Positions 18,681 to 28,248 of a stretch of DNA of 64,000 nucleotides are shown here, piece after piece (the first letter of the stretch is position 1; each line of letters opens with the position of its first letter). The translations under genes and the position numbers were made by a program. The notes under the pieces are model-generated. The model ran no database searches. It saw only the letters and a program-made list of their open reading frames with translations, and was not told the DNA's origin. The stretch comes from Sphingomonadales bacterium (GTDB lineage Bacteria; Pseudomonadota; Alphaproteobacteria; Sphingomonadales; Sphingomonadaceae), in assembly GCA_016707885.1 (NCBI GenBank), contig JADJGU010000003.1, positions 124,001 through 188,000 on the forward strand, given 5' to 3'.

Positions 18681-19952
18681 ATGCAAATTCCAGCCAATCT
18701 CGCCCAGACCATTGTGGATTCGCGCGCTTATGCGGCGGGTGATCCGGTTGATGAGGCGTTCCGAACCATTCGCGCCGAAATGCCGCTTGCGGTTGCCGAG
18801 CCGGAGGGGATGGAACCCTTTTGGGTCGTCAGCCGCCATGCGGACATCATGACGGTCGAAAAGCAGCCGGACATTTTTCACAATGGCGACAAATCGACCT
18901 TTCTGACACTCAAGGAAATGGAGCCGATGGTGCGCTTCATCACCGGGGGTGAGCCCAATCTGGTCCGCAGCCTTGTCTCGCTCGACGGGCAGGAGCATAA
19001 GGATCTGCGGGCTGTCGTCTTCCCGTCGGTAACGCCCAAGGCGCTGCGCGGGTTGGAAGACGATATCCGCAAAATTGCCAAGACCTTCGTGGCGGAAATG
19101 CTTGAAAAGGCACCCGAGTGCGATTTTGCAACCGACGTGGCCTTCCTCTACCCGCTACGCGTGATCATGACCGTGCTGGGTGTGCCGCAAGAAGATGAGC
19201 CGTTCATGCTCAAATTGACGCAGGAACTGTTCAGCAGTGCCGACCCCGAGCTCAACCGCGACCGGAAGGAAGTGAACCCCGCCGAGGCGCTCGATGGCCT
19301 GCGCCGGACGATGGAAGATCTGGAGGCCTATTTCGGTGTGGTCACGGAAAAATTCCGTGCCAACCCGACCGAGCAAGTCAACAGCCTGATCGCCAACGCA
19401 AAGGTGAACGGCGAATATCTCAACCGCCGCCAGTTGATGGGCTATTACATCATCGCTGCGACCGCAGGGCACGACACCACTTCAAACACTACGGCAGGGG
19501 CGATGTGGGCCTTGGCAGAGCGTCCGCATCTGTTTGAACAGTTGAAGGCCGACCCTGGCAAGGTGAATGCCTTTGTCGAGGAATCGATCCGCTGGGTCGT
19601 TCCGGTAAAGCATTTCATGCGCAGCGCGACGCAGGATACCGAAGTGTCGGGGCAGAAAATCAAGGCGGGTGACTGGATGATGCTATCCTATCAATCCGCC
19701 AATCGCGACGAAGCGGTTTTCGACGACCCGTTTGACTATCGCATTGACCGCGAACCCAACCGGCAGATCGCCTTTGGCTATGGCGCGCATGTCTGCCTTG
19801 GTCAGCATTTGGCGCGCATGGAAATGCGGATATTGTGGGAAGAATTATTCCCGCACCTGAAATCCATTGAACTGGCCGGCACGCCCCAGCGGACGATCTC
19901 GAACTTCGTTTGTGGGCCAAAGCATGTGCCCATCCGTTTCACGTTGAATTGA
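18681..19952 (+). CDS. Cytochrome P450
   Basis: This 423-residue soluble bacterial P450 has the I-helix oxygen-activation motif AGHDTT, the K-helix EESIRWV and the haem-binding loop FGYGAHVCLGQHLARME, with Cys372 as the haem ligand. It lies 22 bases after the flavin monooxygenase and one base before the rubredoxin gene, implying one operon. No ferredoxin or ferredoxin reductase gene is nearby, so the rubredoxin may be its electron donor. It differs clearly from the P450 of the facing operon. It is probably a hydroxylase of a lipid-like substrate. Confidence 0.95.
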   Translation: MQIPANLAQTIVDSRAYAAGDPVDEAFRTIRAEMPLAVAEPEGMEPFWVVSRHADIMTVEKQPDIFHNGDKSTFLTLKEMEPMVRFITGGEPNLVRSLVSLDGQEHKDLRAVVFPSVTPKALRGLEDDIRKIAKTFVAEMLEKAPECDFATDVAFLYPLRVIMTVLGVPQEDEPFMLKLTQELFSSADPELNRDRKEVNPAEALDGLRRTMEDLEAYFGVVTEKFRANPTEQVNSLIANAKVNGEYLNRRQLMGYYIIAATAGHDTTSNTTAGAMWALAERPHLFEQLKADPGKVNAFVEESIRWVVPVKHFMRSATQDTEVSGQKIKAGDWMMLSYQSANRDEAVFDDPFDYRIDREPNRQIAFGYGAHVCLGQHLARMEMRILWEELFPHLKSIELAGTPQRTISNFVCGPKHVPIRFTLN

Positions 19953-19953
19953 G

Positions 19954-20133
19954 ATGGCAGAGCCGTTCAAGCGCTACCGCTGCACTTATTGCGGGCAGGA
20001 ATATGACGAGGCCGAAGGCTGGCCCGAAGATGGCATCGCGCCCGGCACCCGCTGGGAAGATGTGCCCGATGACTGGTATTGCCCGACCTGTGGTGCGGAA
20101 AAAGCCGATTTCGAAATGGTCGAAATCGGCTGA
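19954..20133 (+). CDS. Rubredoxin
   Basis: This 59-residue protein, MAEPFKRYRCTYCGQEYD and onward, has the four iron-binding cysteines C10, C13, C43 and C46 in two CxxC pairs (CTYC, CPTC) plus the conserved WEDVPDDWYCP segment. It is a one-iron electron carrier. Its ATG lies one base after the P450 stop, so the two are surely co-transcribed. Rubredoxins serve alkane hydroxylases and some P450s, and a role as donor to the upstream P450 is inference. The gene is convergent with the GST gene, 11 bases away. Confidence 0.95.
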   Translation: MAEPFKRYRCTYCGQEYDEAEGWPEDGIAPGTRWEDVPDDWYCPTCGAEKADFEMVEIG

Positions 20134-20144
20134 GAGTCTTCAAT

Positions 20145-21128
20145 TCAGGTCGAGGCTAAAGCCATTCTCCAACAATGGCCGACCACGGGGTCGACCGCAG
20201 CTTTTTCCGCCCCCTCTAGCGCCGCATAGCGCGCGCGCAGGTCTGCAAGGCATTTCACCTGATATTTGAACGTGCCCTGTTCATAGGGCAGGCCCATCGC
20301 GGTCATCGAGAATGTTTCCGCTCCGTTTTCGAATGCTGCTGCATTGGCGAGCAGGAAGGGCGCATAGACTTCGCCCGATATGCGAACCAGTTCCGCAACC
20401 ACGGGTGCGATTTCATCCTCCCATTCGCCTTCGACGCCGGACATATCATCGACATGCGCCAGCCAGCGATAGCTGTAAGGGAATTCCGCACGCATCATCG
20501 CTTGCGGGGTCGGGTCGGTGCCCAATTGCGATAGCTGTCCATAGATCGAAAATTCGGCGAGGCTGGGCCGGTTTCCAAACAGGCTGTGCCGGTTCACCAC
20601 ATGTGCCTCGAGTGCTGCGAGCACGGCCTTGGTGCTTGCCTCTATCAGCGGAAAGTTTTCACGGGTGCAGCCGACAATCGCCATGCGCCCCACCTGCCGC
20701 GAGCGAAACGCCTCGGCAAAGCCCTGACTGGTCTGGAGCCCGCCGCCTTTGAGATTATCGAACGCCAGCCAACGGCTCATCTGCACCTGGTCGTTTTCTT
20801 CGAGCCAGCGATAGCCGAACATCGCCTTGGTCAGCCATTCATCGGCAAAATCCTCCAGCAGGTGTGCAAGGAAAGCCTGCGCGGGGGAGGGCGGTACGAC
20901 CGATCGTTCTGCATGACGTATCTCAAGATCGTAGATCAAAGGCGTAGAATCGTTAGCGAAATGACCGTCTGGATATTGCAGAACAGGAATGACCGGCGCC
21001 CTGACCTGTTGCAGAGCTTCGCGCGCGGCGGCCCCGTCTTTCCAGACATGGATGATGCGGCGGTAGCGCAGCAATGCGCGCATTTTCATCGAATAAGGCG
21101 AACCAAGCGCGCCATAAAGTGTGTACAT
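20145..21128 (-). CDS. Glutathione S-transferase family protein
   Basis: This 327-residue protein begins with a thioredoxin-like GST N-terminal domain (MYTLYGALGSPYSMKMRALLRYR; a later PVIPVLQYPDG cis-proline segment) and has a long helical C-terminal domain, longer than in classical GSTs. I use the ATG at 21128, ten bases after the hydratase stop; an open extension to 21272 overlaps the hydratase gene and is not plausible. It is last in the operon FMO-P450-hydratase-GST. A role in conjugating or isomerising a reactive intermediate is possible but not shown. Confidence 0.88.
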   Translation of the reverse strand: MYTLYGALGSPYSMKMRALLRYRRIIHVWKDGAAAREALQQVRAPVIPVLQYPDGHFANDSTPLIYDLEIRHAERSVVPPSPAQAFLAHLLEDFADEWLTKAMFGYRWLEENDQVQMSRWLAFDNLKGGGLQTSQGFAEAFRSRQVGRMAIVGCTRENFPLIEASTKAVLAALEAHVVNRHSLFGNRPSLAEFSIYGQLSQLGTDPTPQAMMRAEFPYSYRWLAHVDDMSGVEGEWEDEIAPVVAELVRISGEVYAPFLLANAAAFENGAETFSMTAMGLPYEQGTFKYQVKCLADLRARYAALEGAEKAAVDPVVGHCWRMALAST

Positions 21129-21138
21129 CGACGTTCCC

Positions 21139-22008
21139 CTATTGTTGGGCGGTCGGATCTTTTGGCCACCAAGGCGTTGCCGGCATGTCCGACGATACCT
21201 TGTTCGGAAATACCGGTGCGCGCTTTTCAAGGAAGGCGCTGACGCCTTCATGAACATCGCCGCCTTTACCAAGCTCGATGTTGAGTAAAGCGTCGACAGA
21301 GAGGGCGCCTGAGGGATTGGCGTCGGTTGCGTATTTCCAAAGCAGGCGGCGGGTGAGCGCGATCGCCACGGGCGACGTGTTGTTCGCGATTTCCATCGCC
21401 AGTTCGCGCGCCCGGACGTCGAGATGTTCGGCGGGGCAGGTCTCGGTGAGCAAACCTTTTTCGAGCGCCTCGCTCGCGGGGACGAGCGCGCCCGTCAGAC
21501 ACCATTTGAGTGCCTGACTGAGACCGACAATCTGCGGCAAAAACCAGGCTGATCCCGCCTCCGGCACCAGCCCGCGCCGGGTGAAGACGCAACCGAATTT
21601 GGCATTGTCGGCGGCGATGCGGATGTCGCAGGGCAAAGTGAGCGTAAGGCCAACGCCCGCTGCTGAGCCGTTGAAGGCCACAATCGAAGGCTTGCGGCAG
21701 TTCATGATCGCGGCGATGAAATTGGCATTCCGGCCCTCACTGCGCCCGCCGAAATTCTTGGCGCCTTCGCCGCTTTCGGTATCGAACGCTCCGGCCCCCG
21801 CCGAAACATCCGCCCCCGCACAGAATACCCGGCCGAGAGCGCTCAGGATCACGACGCGGATCGAATCCTCGCCATCGGCATGATCGAATGCGGCAGCAAG
21901 TTCTGCCCCCATCGTCGCGGTATAGGCGTTCATCGCCTCGGGGCGGTTGATGCGTACCCAGAGGATGGGGCCATCCTGTTCGACAACCAATGTGCTGTAT
22001 TCGGTCAT
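21139..22008 (-). CDS. Enoyl-CoA hydratase/isomerase family protein
   Basis: This 289-residue crotonase-fold protein begins MTEYSTLVVEQDGPILWVR. It has the oxyanion-hole segments RVFCAGADVS and AFNGSAAGVGLTLTLPCD, and the catalytic-region PEAGSAWFLPQIVG with an acidic residue in the second catalytic position. It hydrates or isomerises an unsaturated acyl-CoA. Its start lies four bases after the P450 stop in the FMO-P450-hydratase-GST operon, linking oxygenation with CoA-ester degradation. I reject an upstream start at 22098 because it lies inside the P450 gene. Confidence 0.92.
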   Translation of the reverse strand: MTEYSTLVVEQDGPILWVRINRPEAMNAYTATMGAELAAAFDHADGEDSIRVVILSALGRVFCAGADVSAGAGAFDTESGEGAKNFGGRSEGRNANFIAAIMNCRKPSIVAFNGSAAGVGLTLTLPCDIRIAADNAKFGCVFTRRGLVPEAGSAWFLPQIVGLSQALKWCLTGALVPASEALEKGLLTETCPAEHLDVRARELAMEIANNTSPVAIALTRRLLWKYATDANPSGALSVDALLNIELGKGGDVHEGVSAFLEKRAPVFPNKVSSDMPATPWWPKDPTAQQ

Positions 22009-22012
22009 CGGC

Positions 22013-23242
22013 TCAGGCCTCCACGATCTTGACAGGCATCGCGGTGAAGCCGTGCAGGAAGGGGCTGGCGAGCCGGGTCGGTTTTCCCTTCGGAACAATG
22101 CGACCCGGCAGTTTGACGATCTGGTCGATCACTGCCTGCAATTGCACCTCAGCCAGTCGCGCACCGACGCAGCGGTGGATGCCATGGCCGAAGCCGATAT
22201 GCCGCCGGGCATTTTCGCGGGCCACGTCGAAACGCTCCGCATCGGGGAAGATGTTTTCGTCGCGATTGGCAGAGATATACCACATCACCACTTTCTCACC
22301 CGCCCGGATATGCTGCCCGCCCAGTTCGGTATCTTCTAGCGCGGTGCGCCGCATATGGGTGACGGGCGACTGCCAGCGGATGATTTCCTGTGCGGCGTTC
22401 GGGATCAGCGCCGCGTCTGCACGCAGCGCGTCAAGCTGATCGGGATAGCTGTCAAACGCTTCGACTAATGCCGACATCGAGTTGCGCGTGGTATCGTTGC
22501 CACCGACGATCAGCAGCGCGATATTGGCGATGCGCTCCATCGCCTCCATATTTCCCATCGCTTCCGAATGGACCATGCGGCTGAGCAGATCGTCGGTTGG
22601 CGGTTGGGCGCGGCGGGCGTCGAGCTCGCGGTCGAAACGGGCAAGCATCTCGCCCATCTGCACCAGGAACTCGGCGCGATATTGTTCGTTGAGATTATCT
22701 TCCGAAACCCCGCTCGCCCAATCCGACCAGCGCTTGATGTCGCGCCATTCCTCGAATGGCATGTCGAACAATATGCACAACATGCCAAGCGTAAGCGGCA
22801 GCGAGACACGCTCGACCCAGTCAAACTCTTCGCCGCGCGGCAGCTCGGCAAACAGCTTTTCGGTGCGTTCCTTGACCAGTTTTTCGAGCTTGATGATCTG
22901 GCTCGGGTTGAAGGCGGGCGCGATGACGCGGCGCTGAGCGGTATGGATCGGCTGATCCTGTGCGATGAAATTGGGGAAGCCCTCACCATTCACCGCTTCG
23001 GCAATCGTGATATTACCCTTGTCCCAGCGCGAGCTGAACACATCGTGGCGCAGCTCGACTTCTTGCACCAGATCGTGGGTCACCACCGACCAATAGGGAC
23101 CGAACGGGCTTTCTGGGCGCCAGCTGATGGGCGCTTCGGCGCGCAGCTTGGCAAAGGGTTCACGCCACGTGTCTTCGGTGTAGAGCGCATTGGCGCTGAC
23201 TTCGAACGGGTTGATCGGGCGGCTTGCGATAACGATTGCCAT
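22013..23242 (-). CDS. Cytochrome P450
   Basis: This 409-residue P450 has the I-helix motif GGNDTT, the K-helix region EIIRWQSPVTHMRR and the haem loop FGHGIHRCVGARLAE with Cys358 as ligand. The pattern is close to the CYP family members that hydroxylate terpenoid or alkyl chains, but family rank needs alignment. It begins three bases after the FMO stop and is followed four bases later by the enoyl-CoA hydratase. The operon is preceded by the TTTAATCG/CGATTAAA palindrome. No dedicated redox partner is in this operon. Confidence 0.95.
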   Translation of the reverse strand: MAIVIASRPINPFEVSANALYTEDTWREPFAKLRAEAPISWRPESPFGPYWSVVTHDLVQEVELRHDVFSSRWDKGNITIAEAVNGEGFPNFIAQDQPIHTAQRRVIAPAFNPSQIIKLEKLVKERTEKLFAELPRGEEFDWVERVSLPLTLGMLCILFDMPFEEWRDIKRWSDWASGVSEDNLNEQYRAEFLVQMGEMLARFDRELDARRAQPPTDDLLSRMVHSEAMGNMEAMERIANIALLIVGGNDTTRNSMSALVEAFDSYPDQLDALRADAALIPNAAQEIIRWQSPVTHMRRTALEDTELGGQHIRAGEKVVMWYISANRDENIFPDAERFDVARENARRHIGFGHGIHRCVGARLAEVQLQAVIDQIVKLPGRIVPKGKPTRLASPFLHGFTAMPVKIVEA

Positions 23243-23245
23243 GGC

Positions 23246-24607
23246 TCAAGCCTTCTCCAGTTGTTGTGCCGAAAGTGGCGGGGCATTGCCCTTTGCAGCC
23301 GCGCGTTTGGCACCCTTGGCCAGTTCCTTGTTCAACGCGCGAACATAATGGTCGAAATCGAGCTGGATCGTATGTCGCCGCGCCGCATAATATTGGCCGG
23401 TATAATAATCCTCGTCCGCTGTGATGATGCGCCGCATCTCGTCTTCGGGTGGTGGTGCATATTGGCCTGCCAGATAGGCCGCGACGAGTTTGGATTGCTG
23501 CTCGGCGAAATTGACCAAAGTCGGCAGCGGCTGGGCCAGGCCCATATAGAAGAGATCGGGCACGCCCGGCTGCATGATGCGTTTGAACAGGGGCGGTGGG
23601 CGGTTGTCGCTGTCGGCGGTGAAGGCCGGATCGTCGAAAAAGGGGAAGCTGATGTCATAGCCGGTCGCCCAGACGATGATATCGACCTTCTCCCGACTGC
23701 CATCGGCGAAAACCACCCCATCGCCATCAAGCCGTTCGACCGCAGGCTTCATGTTGATGTCACCCGACCCGGCTCGGACGAGGAATTCGCCCGATACCGT
23801 GCCATGGCTTTCGAATGGGCCAATTTCGGGTTCGGGCAGACCATAGTCGCTCATCTTGCCGACCAGCCCTTTCACCATCCGCGCACCGAGCCATTGCTTG
23901 ATGCCCTTGGGCAGCCATGCCGGAGCCGGGTTTTTGTCGAGCGGCTGGCCGCGATAATATTTGGGGAAAATCCATACGCCGCGTCGGGTGGAGACGAACA
24001 GCTTCTCCGCGATAGGGCGCTGCGAAAGCTCGCTCGCAATATCCATCGCGCTATTGCCCATGCCGACCACGAGCACGCGCTTTCCGATGCAGTCGACGGG
24101 CTCAAAGGGCGTGCGATATTGGTGCGAGTGTATTTGCGCGCCGTCGAAATGGCCGGGATACTCTGGGATACGCGCGGCCCAGTGATGGCCGTTGGCAACC
24201 GCAAGTGCATTATAATACTTGGTCTCGCCGGTCGACAGCGTCACATCCCAGCCACCACCGGCGCGCCGGTTTGCCTTGTCTACGCGAGTGTTGAAACGGA
24301 TATGCGGGCGCAGCCCGAAATGGTCGACATAGTCGTGGAAATATTGGAGCAGCTGCGAATGGTGCGGGTAATCGGGCCAGTTGGCGGGCACCGGATAATC
24401 TTCAAATGCCAGCCGCCATTTTGATGTGTCGATGTGCAGGCTCTGGTAACAAGCCGACATGCCATTGGGGTTGTTGTAATACCAGGTCCCGCCAATATCG
24501 TCCGACGCTTCGAAGATGTCGAACGGGATGCCATAATCTTTTAGTCGTTTTGCGGTCGTAAAGCCGGAACAACCGGCACCGATGATGCACACCTTAGGCA
24601 TGGTCAT
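23246..24607 (-). CDS. Flavin-containing monooxygenase
   Basis: This 453-residue FAD/NADPH monooxygenase is the first gene of the minus-strand operon. It shows the FAD fold CIIGAGCSGFTTAKRL, the IGGTWYYNNP motif, the FMO fingerprint FDGAQIHSHQYR (F-x-G-x3-H-x3-Y, not the BVMO W form) and the NADPH fold VVGMGNSAMDIA. It probably oxygenates a hydrophobic compound or oxidises a ketone; FMO-like enzymes can do either. The operator-like palindrome lies 46 bases upstream of its start. Confidence 0.92.
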   Translation of the reverse strand: MTMPKVCIIGAGCSGFTTAKRLKDYGIPFDIFEASDDIGGTWYYNNPNGMSACYQSLHIDTSKWRLAFEDYPVPANWPDYPHHSQLLQYFHDYVDHFGLRPHIRFNTRVDKANRRAGGGWDVTLSTGETKYYNALAVANGHHWAARIPEYPGHFDGAQIHSHQYRTPFEPVDCIGKRVLVVGMGNSAMDIASELSQRPIAEKLFVSTRRGVWIFPKYYRGQPLDKNPAPAWLPKGIKQWLGARMVKGLVGKMSDYGLPEPEIGPFESHGTVSGEFLVRAGSGDINMKPAVERLDGDGVVFADGSREKVDIIVWATGYDISFPFFDDPAFTADSDNRPPPLFKRIMQPGVPDLFYMGLAQPLPTLVNFAEQQSKLVAAYLAGQYAPPPEDEMRRIITADEDYYTGQYYAARRHTIQLDFDHYVRALNKELAKGAKRAAAKGNAPPLSAQQLEKA

Positions 24608-24652
24608 GTCGCTCTCTCCTCCCCGCTTATGCGGGCTCCGGAAACGACTATG

Positions 24653-24670
24653 TTTAATCGCGCGATTAAA
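24653..24670. promoter_or_regulatory. Palindromic operator TTTAATCG-CG-CGATTAAA (copy 1)
   Basis: This is a perfect 18-base palindrome 46 bases upstream of the flavin-monooxygenase operon. Two further copies with the same eight-base arms and a two-base centre occur at 38833 and 42807, each before catabolic genes. The architecture suits a TetR- or GntR-type dimeric repressor. No regulator gene of that kind is in the window, so the binding protein is unknown. Confidence 0.8.
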
Positions 24671-24690
24671 GTCCAGCCCTTAAGCGGGGA

Positions 24691-26924
24691 TTAGGAGAAA
24701 CTGGCCCCCATCTGGGCTTTGTTAACGGCAACTTCCAAAAATTGCGGCTTGGTCTTGGGCGGATGGATGAGCACAACATTGCCATTTTTGCCCGAAGGAC
24801 CGGTTTCAATTCGCATGCCGGCAGACGCCAGCGCATAGGGCGACGCGCGGTGCCGGGTGCAAAGGCCTCCTGCACCATCGCTGACCAACGCTGTTTCGAA
24901 TTCGACAGCAATCATCGCCTCTTGCGAGCGATTGACTGTGCAAACGACCAACTGACCACCGGTAAGATCAAGTACCAGCTCGGTGCCGACCGGGACACCC
25001 ACCAGGCCCTCGATTCGGGCGCCGGTTTTTGAAAGGTCACGAAGCAAAGCTTCATAACGATGGTCGTCATGGATCACGCCGATGCGACGATACACAGAAC
25101 GCCGCTCGGAACGGTGTTTTTCCGGACCTTCGGGTTCGATGCTGAATTCGCCTGACTTCATGCGTTCAACGATGACGTCTTGCTTCAGCGCTTTTGAATA
25201 TATCCAGCCCTGTATGAAGCGCGCACCCTTTGATTTGACGACTTCGAGCTGATCGAAGGCTTTACGCCTTCCACGGTAACCTCCATACCCAATGCATCGG
25301 ACAGGCCAATGATCGCAGCGATGATCTTGTCGCTGTTCTGGTCTTTCTGCGTGCAGCTGTCGACGAAGCTACGATCAACTTTCAACTTGTCAAAAGGTGC
25401 CGAACGTAAATAGCTGAGTGAGGAATAGCCGGTCCCGAAATCATCAAGGGCCAAACGGACGCCAAGTTCTTTCAGAACCTTGAAAGTGGTCTCGACAGTT
25501 TCGCTGTCGCCCATGAAGATGCTCTCGGTTAGTTCCAATTCCAACCGGTTAGGATTAAGTTTGGATGCGTCCAGCGCATGTGTGACCGCGTCTACAAAAT
25601 CGCTATGCGCGAATTGCGCCGCAGATACATTGACTGCGACCCGGACCGAGCTTGGCCATTGCATGGCATCGTGGCAGGCCCGGTTCAACGCCCATTCACC
25701 AAGCTTGAGAATGAGATCTGATTCCTCAGCCACCGGAATGAAAACACCAGGGGCGACATTCCCGCGCTCGGGATGGGTCCAACGCATCAATGCCTCGAAC
25801 ACGACCACCATATTGTCTTCGGTGCGCACGATCGGCTGATAGTGGAGCTCCAGTTCGTCATTGGCGAGGGCGTCGCGCAAGTCTTCTTCGATGATGCGGC
25901 GTTCTTCGGCCTCGTCCTTCAAATCGGCTGAGTAGAAGCGGAACTGGGCTCGACCCCCATTTTTGGCAGCATAAAGCGCAAGGTCCGAATTGTGGATCAG
26001 GTCGTCTTTGTGGTTGCCGTCATAGGGTGCAACGGCAATGCCCACGGAGGTGCCAATCGTCGCCCGCTTGTCTTCGATAGGATAAGGCTGCGACACGACC
26101 TGAATGAGCTTGTTCGCAAGTTCACCCAACTTGCCGCGGTCGTCGATATCGGGCAGCAATATCTGGAATTCGTCTCCACCCAGGCGGCCGACTTCCCCTC
26201 GAGATCCGATGACGCGCTCGATGCGCCGTGCGACCTGACGCAAAAGCTCGTCTCCCGCCGGGTGACCCAGCGTGTCATTGACCTGTTTGAACCGGTCGAG
26301 GTCCATCATGATCAGCGCACAACTGCGGTTGCCGCCCTTATACGACGCTAGCGTTGCTTCAATCCGCTTGTTCATGCGGTGGCGATTGGCAAGCCCGGTC
26401 AGCGAGTCAAACTCGGCCAGCCGAGAATCTTCGAGCTGGCGCTGATACTCGACCGTGATGTCCTTGGCCGATCCGCGATAGCCCTGAAACTTCCCTGACT
26501 TGTCGAGCTTGGGATGGCCGGAAATCGACCACCAGATGTGGCGACCTTCATGTTTAGAACGACCGATTGTCAGCCGTACAGTCAGATCTTTGATCTTGTT
26601 ATGCGCAGTCAGCTGAAAGTTCAGCGGTCTGTCCGATTTGCCGCCGGGGCTGTCCGGGTCGGTTTCAAATATTGTGATCAGCGACCGACCCAACAATTCT
26701 TCCATTGGAATTTCGAGGGTCTGCAAAGCATTGTCAGACAGATAAATCAGTCGGCCATCTGCGTCGGTGGCCCATAACCAAGCAATCCCGGCGCGCTCAA
26801 AGTCGTCGACGATTTCCAACCGCCGCTGAGCATCTGCCTGCGTGACAACGACAGCCGATGCGCTTCCATCAGCCGAATCCGTGTTACCTCCGGTCAGGCT
26901 TTTGAAGATGTTGAGGACTGCCAT
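24691..26924 (-). pseudogene. PAS-GGDEF-EAL-PilZ cyclic-di-GMP protein split by one indel
   Basis: The minus-strand gene starts MAVLNIFKSLTGG. It has a PAS-like sensor region (residues about 50-170), a GGDEF domain with intact RLGGDEFQIL and an EAL domain with EALMRWTHPERG. The frame then breaks near 25262. Adding one G there gives VEGVEAFDQLEVVKSKGARF, the normal EAL end, and continues without a stop into a PilZ domain (RRSVYRR, DLSKTGARIEG). With that base the gene codes for 744 residues, so the EAL and PilZ parts are one protein. A cyclase/phosphodiesterase with its own c-di-GMP receptor is implied. As written, the product would lack the last EAL helices and the PilZ domain unless PilZ is expressed from the ATG at 25161. 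Confidence 0.85.
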
Positions 26925-27103
26925 ATCGTGTCTAATTTCGCCTTGCGCCAAATGGTTGCAATTTGCCTACTTCACCGTTTTCTGTAGGATATTTTGGTTT
27001 ACGGAACGCTAATTTCCCTGAAAATACTTTGCTGGTGCGTCGGTCGAACCGTCCAGTTCATGTAAGTATTTCTGGGGGCTTGTCGAAGACCGCAGCCACT
27101 GGC

Positions 27104-28248
27104 ATGGCCGTTTGGATGCAACAGAGTTTTTCGATCTATCCATTCGATCCTCCCGGCAATGTTGCGGGATTGCGAACCGAGGTCCGCGCTTTTCTGAAAG
27201 CGCGTGAGGCAAAGCTCGGCGTTCCCAATTGCTGGGTTGTCGGCGATCCGGAATTTTCCAGCGCTCTAGGTGCCGCGGGATTCCTTGGAATGATTCTACC
27301 CAAAGCGGTTGGCGGGCACGAACGGCATCCTCTTGAACGTTATATTGTCATTGAAGAGTTACTGGCGGCGGGAGCCCCGTCGGCGCGCACTGGATTGCAG
27401 ACAGGCAAACCGCGCCGCTGATCCTGCGCTATGGCAGCGACGAGGCGAAGGCGCGTTACCTCCCCGGTATCTGCAAAGGCGAGTTGTACACCTGTATCGG
27501 ATTGTCCGAGCCTGGTGCGGGTTCGGATCTGGCGGCGGTGCGGACAAGCGCCCGGCATACGCCAGACGGCTGGCGCATTTCCGGCCAGAAAATCTGGACC
27601 TCGGGCGCGCATATGAGTCATGTGATGCTTGCACTGGTGCGCAGTGAAGAAGGTAGCGAGCGCAATGCGGGGCTGTCGCAATTCCTGATCCCGATGAATG
27701 CGCCGGGAATCACCATCCGACCGATTATCGACATGGGCGGCGATCACCATTTCAACGAAGTATTTTTCGATGATGTACTTCTTCCAGATTGGGCAATGGT
27801 GGGCATGCGCGCGCAAGGTTGGGCACAGGCGACTGCGGAGTTGGCGCTCGAACGGTCTGGCCCCGAACGCTATCTTTCCAGCCATGTGCTGATGACTGCA
27901 TTGATTGATGCGGCAGGTCCCGATCCAGATCCGCAGATCAAGGGTTTGATAGGGGAATTGACAGCAGAGCTTTGGACGCTGCGACAGATGTCGCTTTCGA
28001 CCGCGGCCAAGCTTGCGGCCGGCGAAGACCCGATGGTCGAGGCGTCGATGGTCAAGGATTTGGGCAACAGTTTTGAGCAAGCTTTGCCGCAGCGCGTGCA
28101 GGCGCTTGTTGAATGCCCATCCACCCGAGATGACGACCTTGCGCGGCTGATGCGCGCGCTTTTGATTGCTGCGCCCAGCTTCTCGCTTCGGGGTGGCACG
28201 CGTGAAATCATTCGGGGAATTATTGCACGGGGGCTGGGACTCAGATGA
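27104..28248 (+). pseudogene. Acyl-CoA dehydrogenase, one-base frameshift
   Basis: This FAD-dependent acyl-CoA dehydrogenase has its frame broken near 27380, where one G is missing (expected EELLAAGAPVGAHWIADRQT). After the break the family motifs are intact: YTCIGLSEPGAGSDLAAVRT, GQKIWTSGAHMSHVM and the C-terminal GGTREIIRGIIARGLGLR. Restoring one base gives 381 residues, a normal length. The start is uncertain: ATG at 27104 or 27116, neither with a strong ribosome-binding site. The stop overlaps the next dehydrogenase in ATGA, so the pair may form a heteromeric enzyme of the kind used in steroid or side-chain degradation. Confidence 0.85.

Noticed and set aside
22568..24424. Open frame of 618 codons on the plus strand opposite the P450 and FMO genes
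   Set aside because: It spans two real genes and their junction on the other strand and shows no domain.
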